Shown here in pieces: positions 10,329-19,360 of a DNA stretch of 64,000 bases. The translations under genes were made by a program, and so were the position numbers. Position 1 is the first letter of the stretch. Each line of letters begins with the position of its first letter. The notes beneath the pieces are model-generated. The model was not told where the DNA came from. It saw only the letters and a program-made list of their open reading frames with translations, and did not search any database. The stretch is from Pseudomonadota bacterium (GTDB taxonomy: Bacteria; Pseudomonadota; Gammaproteobacteria; Steroidobacterales; Steroidobacteraceae): assembly GCA_016713725.1 (NCBI GenBank), contig JADJOO010000014.1:1-64000 (forward strand), in the 5' to 3' direction.

Positions 10329-12426
10329 GATTGTTGACATCAGTGAGCTTCGCTATGTAGTGCCGGGTTTGACGATTTCGTACTCCGCCGGCATCAACGC
10401 CAGCAACTTGATCGCGATCCGAGGCGTGTCGGGACTGCCGAGCCCGATCGGCACAAGTCAAGCGACCGCTGTCTACCTGGACGGCGTTTATCTATCTCGG
10501 CCGAACGCGGCTTTCTTCTCACTTGACGACGTCGAGCGTGTCGAGGTGCTGCGCGGACCGCAAGGAACGTTGTACGGCCGAAACGCAACGGCGGGAGCAA
10601 TCAACATCATCACCCGGCTTCCCGGCGATACGCTCCGGGGTGGGGCCAACGTTTCCTACGGAAACTTCAACACGGTCCAGGCGCGCGGTTCAATCAGCGG
10701 ACCGTTGGCGGAAGGCTTTTCGGCCGGGCTGTCGGGCAGCTATGACGAGCACGACGGTTATTTCGAAAACACCGTGACCGGCAATGATTTCGGTGATCGA
10801 AAGAGCTATACAGTGCGCGGCACGACCCGCTACGTGAATTCAGATGAATCACTTTCGGCGGTCGTCAGCGCCGACTACAGCAAGTCCGACCGTCAGGACG
10901 CCTTTCGAAACGTGTATGCGGGGCCGGTTTACGTCGGGATCGGTGACCCTGATAAGATTGCAATCGATGCCGTTTCCGAGGGTCTCGCGGGCTCTTATAC
11001 GAAGTCCGGTGGCGTTGCGCTGACGATCAATTACTCGGTCAATGACTCGGTCGACCTGGTCTCGGTGACTTCCTATCGTGAAGTCGAGGCCTCCGACAAT
11101 TACGACCTCGACGGCACTCCAGCGCCGGCGATTTTTACGCGCTCGTTCAACACCAGCGATACGTTCAACCAGGAGTTGCGTGCAGTCTATTCGACCGATC
11201 GGCTTCATGTGACGGCCGGTGCCAACTACTTCACCGAAGACGCGACCTACGCACTCGCTCCGTTCGGCCCCCCGAGGGCCACCTACGCGCTGACTGCACC
11301 TGCCAACACGTCGGATCTGGCGGCGTATGCGATTTTCGGGCAGATCGAGTACGACGTGACCCCGACCGTCACGTTGGTAGGGGGGTTGCGCTACAACTCG
11401 GAGCAACGCGATTTCGTCGTCGACTATACGGGCGCCCCGATTCCAGGCCGTCGGACCACGGGCCGCATCGATGACGACGTCGTGATTCCGTCGGGCGGCG
11501 TGAACTGGCAACTGTCGCCGGACGTTCTTGTTTATGGAAAGGTCAGTCGCGGCTATCAGGCTCCTGGGTTCAACGCCCAGCCCGGTGCTGCTGCGACGGT
11601 GCCGAACACCTTCGATGCGGAAGAAATGACGGCCTATGAGATGGGTATCAAGTCCCAATTCGTGGACCGCAGGGTCACCCTCAACGCAGCCGGCTTCTGG
11701 TATGACTACTCCGATCTGCAGGTGCGCAACACCATCGGCCTCGGCCTGACAAGTATCAGCAATGCGGGCGCGGCAACAGTCGAGGGCGTCGAACTCACCC
11801 TGAGTGGCCTCGTCACGGATAGCCTGACATTGTCGGGCCAGGTCACGTACTTGAACGCGGAGTATGACGACTTCTGCGAGGCCATCTCCGGCGGCACGCC
11901 ACTCAATGGCGATCCGCTGTGCAGCACCCCGACGTACGCAGACAGGGTCGGGAAACCGCTTGAATTTGGCGCCCGAGTGGTCAGGCGGCGTAAGCCTCGA
12001 CTACCGCACGCGGGTCGCCGATGCTGGGGAGTTGTCCTTCAACTTGGGCTATGCGTGGGAAGACACTTCCTACTTCACCGCTGCGAACGAAGCCATCGTC
12101 AGCACGGGCGGTTGGGAACGGATGGACGGGCGTGTCGGCTTTGCGTTGAACGACGGCCTGGAGGTCTATCTCTACGGCAAGAACCTGACCGACGAACGAT
12201 ACGTCGGCCTCGCGCTCCGTGGACTGCCGACGCTCGCGCCAAGTCTCGTCAGCGATCCTCGTACCTACGGGCTGGGAGTTCGCTATCGGTTCTAACCCAT
12301 TACCGCACCAATCGGCCCCCCTGCGCGTGGGCTCGCGGGGTCATCCGAATGCAAGTCTTGCCGCTCACCGGCTGGGCATTTGCTGCGTGAGGCGAACGTT
12401 TGCGTGGCATTCAAGGAGAAGCGAGG

Positions 12427-13035
12427 ATGTTGCGCCTATTCCATTGTCCGGGTTCTTGCTCGCTCGCGTCACTGATCGCACTGGAGGAGGCGGGTGCCTC
12501 GTTCGAGAAGGTGGTCGTCAATCTGGTCGCGGGCGAACAGAACACGCCGGAGTTTCTTGCGGTGAACCCCAAGGGCCGGGTTCCGGCTCTTGCCACCGAT
12601 CGCGGCGTACTGACCGAGAGTCCCGCGATCCTGACCTTCATCGCGCAGTCATTTCCCGAGGCCGGGTTGGCTCCACTGGACGATCCGTTTTCATTGGCCC
12701 GGATGAATTCCTTCAACGCGTTCATCGCCAGCTCACTTCAGCCGGCGTTCGGTCCGTTCGGGCGACCGCAACGCTACAGTGACGAAGTTGCGGCTCATGA
12801 CGGTCTCAAGCGAAAAGCACTGGAAAACGTGTGCGTTCATCTGGGCCTGATCGAGCACGAGCTGCTCGATGGTCCTTGGGTCTTGGGCAACCAATTCAGT
12901 CTGGCCGACGGCTACCTTTTCGCCTTCTCAGCGCTCATCGGCCGACTAAACCTGGACCCGACGCAATACCCCGGAATCCTTGAGCACAAAGGGCGTACGG
13001 AAAGTCGCCCAGCCGTGAAGCGGGCACTGGCATAG
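12427..13035 (+). CDS. Glutathione S-transferase family protein
   Basis: The 202-residue protein has a thioredoxin-like N-terminal domain (MLRLFHCPGSCSLASLIALE, then NPKGRVPALATD and LTESPAILTFIAQ) and an all-helical C-terminal domain (LGNQFSLADGYLF, with the usual N-capping Asp). The ATG at 12427 follows AAGGAGAAGCG. It is followed after 24 bp by a fumarylacetoacetase-family gene. That pairing is common where a glutathione-dependent isomerase of the maleylacetoacetate or maleylpyruvate type feeds an FAH-type hydrolase. A role as such an isomerase is inferred from position only. Confidence 0.85.
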   Translation: MLRLFHCPGSCSLASLIALEEAGASFEKVVVNLVAGEQNTPEFLAVNPKGRVPALATDRGVLTESPAILTFIAQSFPEAGLAPLDDPFSLARMNSFNAFIASSLQPAFGPFGRPQRYSDEVAAHDGLKRKALENVCVHLGLIEHELLDGPWVLGNQFSLADGYLFAFSALIGRLNLDPTQYPGILEHKGRTESRPAVKRALA

Positions 13036-13059
13036 CTGGATCAGGCCGGAGGAAGACGC

Positions 13060-14022
13060 ATGAAACTGTATACCTTCATCGACCACGGCGTCGAGCGCAT
13101 CGGAGCGGAAGCGGCGGACGGCGGCATGGTCGACCTAGCGGCAGCGAGCGGCGATGCCGCCTACTTCTCGAGCATGCAGGCCATGATCGAGGGAGGGCGT
13201 GAAGCGTTGGCTCATGCTTACCGATCTGGCCGCGCCACCCAGGAACGCAATCCGCACCCTGGCTGGGTTAAAGATCGCGGCTCCGATCCCGCGTCCCCGC
13301 AAACTCCGTGGATGCTCGACGTTCGAGAAGCACGCGCGACAGTCAGCCGAAGGCGTCGCACGCCGGCTCGCAGCTGGCGCACGGGATCCCGAGGCAGCCT
13401 TCAAGGAAAAGCTGAGGGCACTCAATCTCGACAACTTCCCCCGCCGGGTTGGTATGAGACACCAGGTTACTACCTGATGGATGTGGATTGCATCGTCGGC
13501 ACCGATACGCTCGTGTCCTGGCCCGCCTATTCGGACTGGATTGACTATGAGCTCGAAATCGTTGCAGTGATCGGTCGTGGCGGTAAGGACATTGCGCGAG
13601 AGAATGCATACGAGCACATCTTTGGCTACACGCTCGTCAACGACCTGAGTGCTCGCGATGCGCAGCTCAAAGCCATGGCAACCGGGCTGGGCCCGGCCAA
13701 GGGCAAAGACTTCGACGGGTCAAACGTAATGGGACCGTGCATCGTGACGGCTGACGAGATTCCGGACCCTTACGCGCTGTCTGCGCACGTGCTGGTCAAT
13801 GGGGAGCGATGGTCCTCGAGCGACGGGCAGGAGGCCCAATTTCGCTTCGACCAATGTATCGCCTATGCCAGCCAGGCCCAGACTATCCGTCCGGGCGAGA
13901 TGATCTCAACCGGCACGCTGCCCAGTTGCTCGTCGCTGGAGCTCGTGAGAACGGTGAGACGCGGCGACGTGATCGACTTCGACGTTCAGCAGATTGGGAC
14001 GTTGCGAACCCGGATCAGCTGA
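13060..14022 (+). CDS. Fumarylacetoacetate hydrolase family protein (compensating frameshifts)
   Basis: FAH-fold enzyme of about 320 residues. The metal site is visible in DYELEIVAVIGRGGKDI (E-x-E) and the downstream GYTLVNDLSARDAQ. K-G-K-D-F-D-G-S-N-V-M-G-P is the conserved lysine/glycine loop. Between about 13220 and 13440 the frame moves: the better translation there (IRTLAGLKIAAPIPRPRKLR, then FKEKLRALNLDN) is in another frame, and a second shift restores the first. Such a compensating pair suggests sequence error. The family hydrolyses acylpyruvates, fumarylacetoacetate-like diketones or related compounds; the substrate is unknown. It is probably co-transcribed with the GST upstream. Confidence 0.85.
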   Translation: MKLYTFIDHGVERIGAEAADGGMVDLAAASGDAAYFSSMQAMIEGGREALAHAYRSGRATQERNPHPGWVKDRGSDPASPQTPWMLDVREARATVSRRRRTPARSWRTGSRGSLQGKAEGTQSRQLPPPGWYETPGYYLMDVDCIVGTDTLVSWPAYSDWIDYELEIVAVIGRGGKDIARENAYEHIFGYTLVNDLSARDAQLKAMATGLGPAKGKDFDGSNVMGPCIVTADEIPDPYALSAHVLVNGERWSSSDGQEAQFRFDQCIAYASQAQTIRPGEMISTGTLPSCSSLELVRTVRRGDVIDFDVQQIGTLRTRIS

Positions 14023-14088
14023 CCGGCCGATACGAGCATGCATCGCTAGTCGCAATTCGCTGCACCGCAGTCGTGAATCGACGGAAGC

Positions 14089-14886
14089 TCAGCCGAATCT
14101 ACCTACCGACTTGATCAAGTGCGGATCGGATAGACGGGCCTTCTTGAGTAGGGGGTCAGCCTCGAATGCCTTCCGGACTGCCTCGCAGTATTTTTCCATC
14201 TCGGACCTCGCCAATTCGGGCGAGTGACTACTGATGGCCCTGAAAATGGCCCTGCGCAGGGGCTGGACCTTTTCGATGCGCGCTCGCAGGAAAGACACGC
14301 GTCGCGTTTCAATCAGTTCAGTCTGCAAGCTGACCATCAGTTTGGAGAGAAATATTTCGAGCGTACAGATCAACGGATGGTTGGAGGCCGATGACAATGC
14401 TTCCTGGTGGGCGAGCAGCCGCTGGTATAGATCCTCGGACTCGGTGACTTCAGCGAGTCGATCGAGCGAATCGAGCGTTGACTCGATGGCTTGCAGTTGT
14501 TCGTCGGTCGCCGTCTTTGCAGCAAGCGCCGCCGATTCGATTCCGAGAATCTTCCGGACGGCCTGGACCTGCAGCAAGGTCACGCCTTCCAGCTGCAGCA
14601 GGGTCAGGAGCGCCGAACCGAGAGCCTGTCGGCCGTGTCCGCTGACATACGTCCCGCTGCCGTGTCGGACTTCGACAAGGCCGATCATTTCGAGTGCGCG
14701 TAGAGCCTCGCGCATCGTCGGCTGGCTGACGCCGTAGTCGGTGGCGAGCTGTTGCTCAGAAGACATTCTGTCGCCGCGTCGGAAACGGCCGGCAACGATG
14801 TCTTGCCGTAGCGATTCGATGATTTCGTCGGTGACCTTCACCTTGGCTACGCGCGACGAGCGGGCTAGAACTCTTGTTTTGCTCAT
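14089..14886 (-). CDS. GntR-family regulator, FadR/FCD subfamily
   Basis: The 265-residue protein begins with a winged helix-turn-helix (VTDEIIESLRQDIVAGRFRR, SSEQQLATDYGVSQPTMREA, LVEVRHGSGTYVSG). An all-alpha FCD ligand domain follows from about residue 95 to 240 (RKILGIESAALAAKTAT; later H-x-x-x metal-site helices such as LLAHQEAL and SNHPLI). Regulators of this type usually repress a neighbouring catabolic operon until a carboxylic-acid effector binds. It is convergent with the FAH gene and 66 bp downstream of it. It is the best candidate to bind the 17-bp palindromes at 7736, 16926 and 19316, but none lies at its own promoter. No frameshift is seen. Confidence 0.9.
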   Translation of the reverse strand: MSKTRVLARSSRVAKVKVTDEIIESLRQDIVAGRFRRGDRMSSEQQLATDYGVSQPTMREALRALEMIGLVEVRHGSGTYVSGHGRQALGSALLTLLQLEGVTLLQVQAVRKILGIESAALAAKTATDEQLQAIESTLDSLDRLAEVTESEDLYQRLLAHQEALSSASNHPLICTLEIFLSKLMVSLQTELIETRRVSFLRARIEKVQPLRRAIFRAISSHSPELARSEMEKYCEAVRKAFEADPLLKKARLSDPHLIKSVGRFG

Positions 14887-14952
14887 GACCGAAGTATATC
14901 GCGCGTCCTCATGTGGCAGCGAAAGATCGGCCTAGCGGACGATTCCCTTGGA

Positions 14953-15583
14953 TCAGCCCGTCACCGTCGTCGATGCCGACCCGCTCGCGGAAGATGTGGT
15001 TGGCCACAAAATCGATCTATTCACGTCGTCCAGGCGGGTCTTGCCACAGAAGGCCATGCTTAGATCGAGTTCCCGCGCAATCAGTTGCAGGCAACGGGTA
15101 ACGCCCGCTTCCCCCATCGCGCCGACGCCATAGGCATACGAGCGTCCGATCATGGTGCCTCGCGCACCCAGGGCGCACGTCTTGAGTACGTCCTGTCCCG
15201 AGTTGATGCCGCCATCCATCCAGACTTCAATGCGATCCCCCACCGCGCCCACAATTTCTTCGAGGACCTCGATGGATGAAGGCGCACCGTCCAACTGGCG
15301 CCCGCCATGGTTGCTAACGACGACTGCATCGGCACCGCTACTGGCAGCGAGACGGGCATCCTCAACGTCCATGATTCCCTTCAGGATCAGCGGGCCATCC
15401 CAGAGTTGCCTCATCCAGGTTACGTCGTCCCAGGTCAGGCTTGGGTCGAATTGCCGAGAGGTCCATTCCGACAGGGATTGCATGTCCTTCACTCCCTCCA
15501 CATGGCCCACGATATTGCCAAATCCGCGACGCTTGGTGCCCAGCATCCCCAGACACCAACGTGGTTTCGATGCCATGTTGAGT
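14953..15583 (-). pseudogene. L-lactate/2-hydroxyacid dehydrogenase (FMN), C-terminal half
   Basis: This is the C-terminal part of an LldD-type TIM barrel. KPRWCLGMLGTKRRGFGNIV is followed by LILKGIMDVEDARLA (FMN-phosphate region), VVSNHGGRQLDGAPSS (catalytic His-Gly-Gly-Arg) and MDGGINSGQDVLKTCALGAR. The N-terminal half is absent: the coding sequence is cut at 15583 by the left end of an IS4-family remnant. A matching N-terminal half lies on the same strand at 34278-34765. The enzyme family oxidises L-2-hydroxyacids with FMN. This fragment cannot work alone. Confidence 0.88.
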
Positions 15584-16320
15584 CAGTAGTGTCCGGACGT
15601 TAGTGGCGGACGTCCTTGTGGCGCTAAACGGGATCTGGGATCTGTTTAGGATAACTCGTGATTTTCGCGGTCTTGGTCTCGATTTCGACTTCGGCAAGCA
15701 CCAGTGCGAACCCGCTGAAGACCCTGTTCGCGGACGTCTCCTGTGCACCTCCGGCAAGCTGGTTTTCGCACAGTTGACGAGCCATCTGCCGCTGTCGACG
15801 TTTCGTCGCTGCGTGATGGCTGTACGGTCGGCGAGCACAAGGTCAAGAGCTTCTCCTGTCTCGAGTCCAGTTCCTCTGGCTCGAGGTGGTCCTTCGCGCA
15901 GTCGACCTACCGCGAGAGCCTTCGCGACATCGAGGCCATGTCTTCGGGCGCAGAACGGACAAGCTTCCTCACTCGCGGGGATACCGCAGGCCGGATCCCT
16001 TGTTCAGCACGCTCCGCGGACTTTGCCGAACGAGACGCGCCGACTGGCGCATCCACGCCGCCTTCGCGCAGCGCCTGACCACGATGGCTCGGAAGTCGTG
16101 ATTGCGCTCGACGAGCCGTCCGGTGTGCGATCTCCAATGCCCGTCAGATCTGTCCCGGGTCTACCTCGTTGGCCACGACCTATCGACCGCTTGTTGCCTG
16201 GTCGGTTGATTTCCGTGGGCGCTGTTTCGCATAATTGAAGCCGCGGTTGCGCACGTCTCGATCTGCGCGGCACCATCCGGACCCTTCTCCAGCACCGCAG
16301 CGACGGCAAGATGCACGAGG
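15584..16320 (+). mobile_element. IS4-family remnant (left part)
   Basis: It starts with the same CAGTAGTGTCCGGACGTTAG end as the complete element at 8995 and follows its sequence to the middle of the transposase (D-G-K-M-H-E), where it joins a crotonase gene at about 16320. It carries many small indels, so no transposase frame remains. It interrupts the lldD C-terminal fragment on its left and truncates the crotonase on its right. The right half and right inverted repeat are missing, so the junction arose by deletion or recombination rather than simple insertion. Confidence 0.85.
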
Positions 16321-16791
16321 GGATCGCTGATGATTGCATGGTCTGCGATCAGGGTGATGTCGCAAAAGACCGCATATTCCGTATGCGGACCCGGGCCGTT
16401 GATCACGCCGATCGTCGGCTGCTCCAATCCGACCAGCGCTTCGATCGTACGACAACCATCGTAGTACTCCAGGTCGTAGCGTTCCTCAGGAGTCAGCGGA
16501 CCGCGTGCCGGATCGGGTGGATTGAAGGTGCCCATGTAGTTGTGGCCAGATCCGCCAAGGATCAGCACGTCGATGTCCGGATCCTGGTGCACGTCCATAC
16601 AAAGTTGACCGATGCCCTTGTGCGGGCCGCGCCCCCACAGCATTCCCTTGCCGTCGGTATGCCATCGCGCGGTCAGGACCCCGTTGTCGGTCTTGTCGGA
16701 AGAAGTAGTTGTTCTTAAAGCGAGGGCGTACTCCTCGAACTTGCGGTACCGGGATGGCAGGATCGTAGCCCGGAACATCTTTGAACGACAT
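16320..16791 (-). pseudogene. Second CamK-like crotonase, C-terminus lost at IS junction
   Basis: It starts at 16791 after AGGGGGAAAC (MSFKDVPGYDPAIPVP), with shifts near 16735 and 16690 before the family region (NGVLTARWHTDGKGMLWG, GPGPHTEYAVFCDITLIAD). The equivalent of CamK His122 is present in GPGPHTEY. The protein is cut after AIISDP, just before the His145/Asp154 segment, where the IS4 remnant takes over. The catalytic half is therefore gone. It is driven by the divergent promoter carrying operator site 2, showing that two crotonases once shared this control. Confidence 0.82.
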
Positions 16792-16925
16792 GTTTCCCCC
16801 TGATCAGGTTGCTTGAAGCTCTGTGGAGTCGACGCTCCCAATAACCGTTCGTTTCGCTCGGCGACACTCGCGCCCACGACGCATCGGCACTGTACGCAAA
16901 CGAGAACGAAAGAGGTCTGGCCACA

Positions 16926-16968
16926 AAGTCACCAGATGACTTATAGTAAACGAAGCGTATCCTGTCAA
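16926..16968 (-). promoter_or_regulatory. Divergent promoter with palindromic operator (site 2)
   Basis: On the minus strand TTGACA (16968-16963), a 17-bp spacer and TATAAG (16945-16940) form a strong sigma70-type promoter for the crotonase. The operator, read on the minus strand, is AAGTCATCTGGTGACTT (16942-16926); it overlaps the -10 box and the likely start point. On the plus strand TATAGT (16942-16947) could serve the hydratase gene. Fifteen of 17 operator bases match site 3 (19316). The position fits a repressor acting in both directions. Confidence 0.7.
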
Positions 16969-17038
16969 CCTGCTGCAGATCGCAGTGCACCGTCCGCACA
17001 CGGGGTGTACCTCAAGCAGCGCCGCTTGGAGGAAGCAC

Positions 17039-17863
17039 ATGAAACGGAAGTTATCTTCTCCTGGCGATGCCCTCGCTACGAACGACGCGCAGCGATGGGC
17101 GGAGTCACTGGTGGCCGCACGCGCGAATCGCAGCGGCGTTGACCCTCACGCCAACGCTCGCACCGCCGGTATTGAGCATGGCTATGAGGTCCAGCGGCTG
17201 CACATCGACGAACTGCTCCGCCAATTCGGCGGCAAGGTGATCGGGACGAAGCTTGCAGGCGGGGATCCCGTGGCCATGGCTGCATTAGGTCTTTCCGGTC
17301 CTTTCCGTGGCCCAATCCTCTCGGCCTTCACTCACGACAGCGGGGCGTGCCTTCGACGGGGGGACTTCTTCATATGCTTTGTCGAGGCGGAGATCGGCTT
17401 ACTGATTGGCAACGATATCGTCGCCACGGCGATTCCACCGGAAAGCGAGGCGCTCGTACACTCCATTGAAGAGATCATTCCCTGCATCGAGATTGCCGAT
17501 TCACGCCACGTTGACTATCTGGCGTGTCCGCCGGCGGCGGTCCTGGCCGACCTGGCATTCGCAGGCGCATGGATCCGGGGCCGCTCCGTCAAAGATTGGA
17601 AGCAATTCGATTTGAGCGCGCTGGAAGTGCGGCTGCTCGCGAATGGGCAGGAAGTCCGCACTGGCGTTGGATCGCGCGCGTCGGGTAACCCGATCGACGC
17701 ATTGCGGGCGATGGTGGCAGATCTCGGTCGGTCCGGCCAAGCGCTGCGCGCCGGGCAGATCGGGAGTACAGGAACCTACACGTTGCCCTATCCGGTGAAG
17801 GCAGGAGAGTCGATCTCTGCCGACTTCGGTCCGCTAGGAACAGTCGAGGTGGCCTTTAGTTGA
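17039..17863 (+). CDS. 2-keto-4-pentenoate hydratase/oxalocrotonate decarboxylase family
   Basis: The 274-residue FAH-superfamily member is of the MhpD/XylJ type. These enzymes add water to 2-hydroxypenta-2,4-dienoates or decarboxylate 4-oxalocrotonate after ring cleavage. Visible features are the N-terminal helical region (ALATNDAQRWAESLVAARA), V-I-G-T-K-L-A-G-G, the metal-site segment FICFVEAEIGLLIGNDI (E-x-E) and the end GSTGTYTLPYPVKAGESISA. The ATG at 17039 is chosen because GGAGGAAGC precedes it. No frameshift is seen. It is divergent from the truncated crotonase across operator site 2 and probably in an operon with the SDR behind it. Confidence 0.85.
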   Translation: MKRKLSSPGDALATNDAQRWAESLVAARANRSGVDPHANARTAGIEHGYEVQRLHIDELLRQFGGKVIGTKLAGGDPVAMAALGLSGPFRGPILSAFTHDSGACLRRGDFFICFVEAEIGLLIGNDIVATAIPPESEALVHSIEEIIPCIEIADSRHVDYLACPPAAVLADLAFAGAWIRGRSVKDWKQFDLSALEVRLLANGQEVRTGVGSRASGNPIDALRAMVADLGRSGQALRAGQIGSTGTYTLPYPVKAGESISADFGPLGTVEVAFS

Positions 17864-17964
17864 GCCAACGAGCAAGTGCGTCCGCACCGTGGACGCGATG
17901 CTGCTCTACTTGCGGTCGTCAGCGAAGTGACCGGCGGGTGGCGCGTCGACCTGTTGACCCAGAC

Positions 17965-18759
17965 ATGAGGGAGTCGATATGGATCCAAGGGATCAGCGGT
18001 CGCCGGGCACTCGTATGCGGCGCCAGCAAAGGTCTTGGTCGAGCCTGCGCGGAAGCGCTGGCGCGTGAGGGCGTTGCCGTGACGATAGTGGCACGCCGTG
18101 AAATGGAACTGCGGCAAGCTGCCGAGGAGATCGCCAGCGCAACGTGCACCCGCGTCCAGTATGTGGCATGCGACATAGCGACCGAAGAAGGCCGGTTTGC
18201 TGCACTCGCCGTCCTGCCGGATCCGGACATCCTGGTAACGAATGCAGGCGGACCGCCACCGGGGGATTTTCGTCATTGGACCCGCGACGACTGGATTGCC
18301 GCGCTCGATGCGAACATGCTGGCTCCGATCGCATTGATGCGGGCTACGGTGGACTGCATGATTCAGCGTCGATTTGGTCGGGTTCTAAACATCACCTCCG
18401 CGGCAGTAAAGGCGCCCATCGATGTCCTGGGACTTTCGAACGGAGCTCGTTCTGGACTGACCGGCTTCGTTGCTGGTCTGGCGCGTAAGACGGTGCGACA
18501 CAACGTCACGATCAACAACTTGCTGCCGGGGTACTTCGAAACGGACCGCATTGCCGGGGTTTTCGCGGCACGCGCGCAGGCAACCGGTCTAGCGACGGAT
18601 GCGGTCCGTCACGATGAACTCAAGCTCGCGCCAGCAGGGCGCTTCGGTGATCCCGCCGAGTTCGGGGCTGCCTGTGCTTTTTTGGCGAGCGCGCACGCCG
18701 GCTATATAACAGGCCAGAACCTGCTAATGGACGGTGGCTTGTATCCCGGCACGTTCTGA
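17965..18759 (+). CDS. Short-chain dehydrogenase/reductase, atypical active site
   Basis: Rossmann-fold SDR of 264 residues. The cofactor loop is GASKGLGRACAEALA, the structural motif NAGGPPPGDF, the serine region VLNITSAAVKAP and the C-terminal region GYITGQNLLMDGGLYPG. Where classical SDRs have YxxxK, this one reads LSNGARSGLTGFVAGLAR: Tyr is absent and Arg stands near the Lys position. This S-N-x-x-R form occurs in a known atypical SDR branch usually annotated as 3-oxoacyl reductases. The activity is uncertain. The start at 17965 lacks a clear ribosome site. It is 100 bp behind the hydratase. Confidence 0.8.
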   Translation: MRESIWIQGISGRRALVCGASKGLGRACAEALAREGVAVTIVARREMELRQAAEEIASATCTRVQYVACDIATEEGRFAALAVLPDPDILVTNAGGPPPGDFRHWTRDDWIAALDANMLAPIALMRATVDCMIQRRFGRVLNITSAAVKAPIDVLGLSNGARSGLTGFVAGLARKTVRHNVTINNLLPGYFETDRIAGVFAARAQATGLATDAVRHDELKLAPAGRFGDPAEFGAACAFLASAHAGYITGQNLLMDGGLYPGTF

Positions 18760-18785
18760 CGGGTCGGATCACCGCGTCCCGCGGG

Positions 18786-19127
18786 TCAACTGATGGTTCG
18801 GGCGGGGCGTTGCCGGTGTACGGCAGGAGCGATGTATCGCCAGAGTCCCTGCAGGAAAAGCAGGTCGGTGGTCGCGGAGCGTTGGCGCACTGGCAGAATC
18901 GCTTGGTATTCGGGCGAGTTGTACCAAGTCAGCGCAGCTGTCATGTCTGAGAATTCGAGCAGCAGAACTCGATTCGGCCGGTATCCGCCTTCCTTGACGT
19001 CGACAGCACCGCCACGGACGAGGAAGCGTCCGCCATAGGCCTCGATGATGGCCAGAGTGCGACTGCGATACTGGTCGTACTCGACTGGATCCGTGACTTC
19101 AACGTTGGCAAAGCAATATGCAGTCAT
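18786..19127 (-). CDS. DUF1330 family protein
   Basis: The 113-residue dimeric alpha/beta-barrel type protein starts MTAYCFANVEVTDPVEYDQY and carries GGRFLVRGG and SDMTAALTWYNSPEYQ, all typical of DUF1330. These small proteins resemble monooxygenase- or isomerase-like ferredoxin folds and are common in catabolic clusters, but their reactions are mostly unknown. It is convergent with the SDR (26 bp apart) and divergent from the serine hydrolase. No damage is seen. Confidence 0.85.
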   Translation of the reverse strand: MTAYCFANVEVTDPVEYDQYRSRTLAIIEAYGGRFLVRGGAVDVKEGGYRPNRVLLLEFSDMTAALTWYNSPEYQAILPVRQRSATTDLLFLQGLWRYIAPAVHRQRPARTIS

Positions 19128-19282
19128 GATGGACAGTTCCTTAGTGGCGATATAGGACGATCGGTTGCAGCAGTCGCAGAATTGTCTGCATCAAGAGTTG
19201 CGGCGACCCGGGATGGATGACGTCTGGACTTCTGCCCGGTCGCAAGCAGGTGAGTGATCCGGGCCGGTCCGCGGGCCGTTTA

Positions 19283-19332
19283 TTGACTTTCCGATCCAGA
19301 CGGGTATCTTGGCGTAAGTTATCAGGTGACTT
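19283..19332 (+). promoter_or_regulatory. Promoter with palindromic operator (site 3)
   Basis: TTGACT (19283-19288), a 16-bp spacer and TATCTT (19305-19310) form a sigma70-type promoter. AAGTTATCAGGTGACTT (19316-19332) lies at the expected start point, 28 bp upstream of the ATG at 19361. It matches operator site 2 (minus strand) at 15 of 17 positions. Overlap with the start point suggests repression. Confidence 0.68.
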
Positions 19333-19360
19333 GGTCGGCCGTCTACGCCGGAGGGGCAAA

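Larger units (their letters stand above)
8765..12295 (+). pseudogene. TonB-dependent receptor interrupted by an IS4-family element
   Basis: A GGGGGAA ribosome site precedes the ATG at 8765. A signal peptide (residues 1 to about 30, ending A-A-A-Q-G) leads into LALEEVVVTAQRRQERLQEV and the plug domain. The coding sequence breaks at 8994, where an IS (8995-10319) is inserted, and resumes at 10329. Removing the IS and one target repeat restores an open frame across the joint (E-A-L-S-N-H-T-I-V-D-I-S). The plug continues (VERVEVLRGPQGTLYGRNAT), followed by the 22-strand barrel and the terminal YGLGVRYRF. One extra frameshift lies near 11970. It would import a hydrophobic or chelated substrate across the outer membrane; the cargo is unknown. 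Confidence 0.9.
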
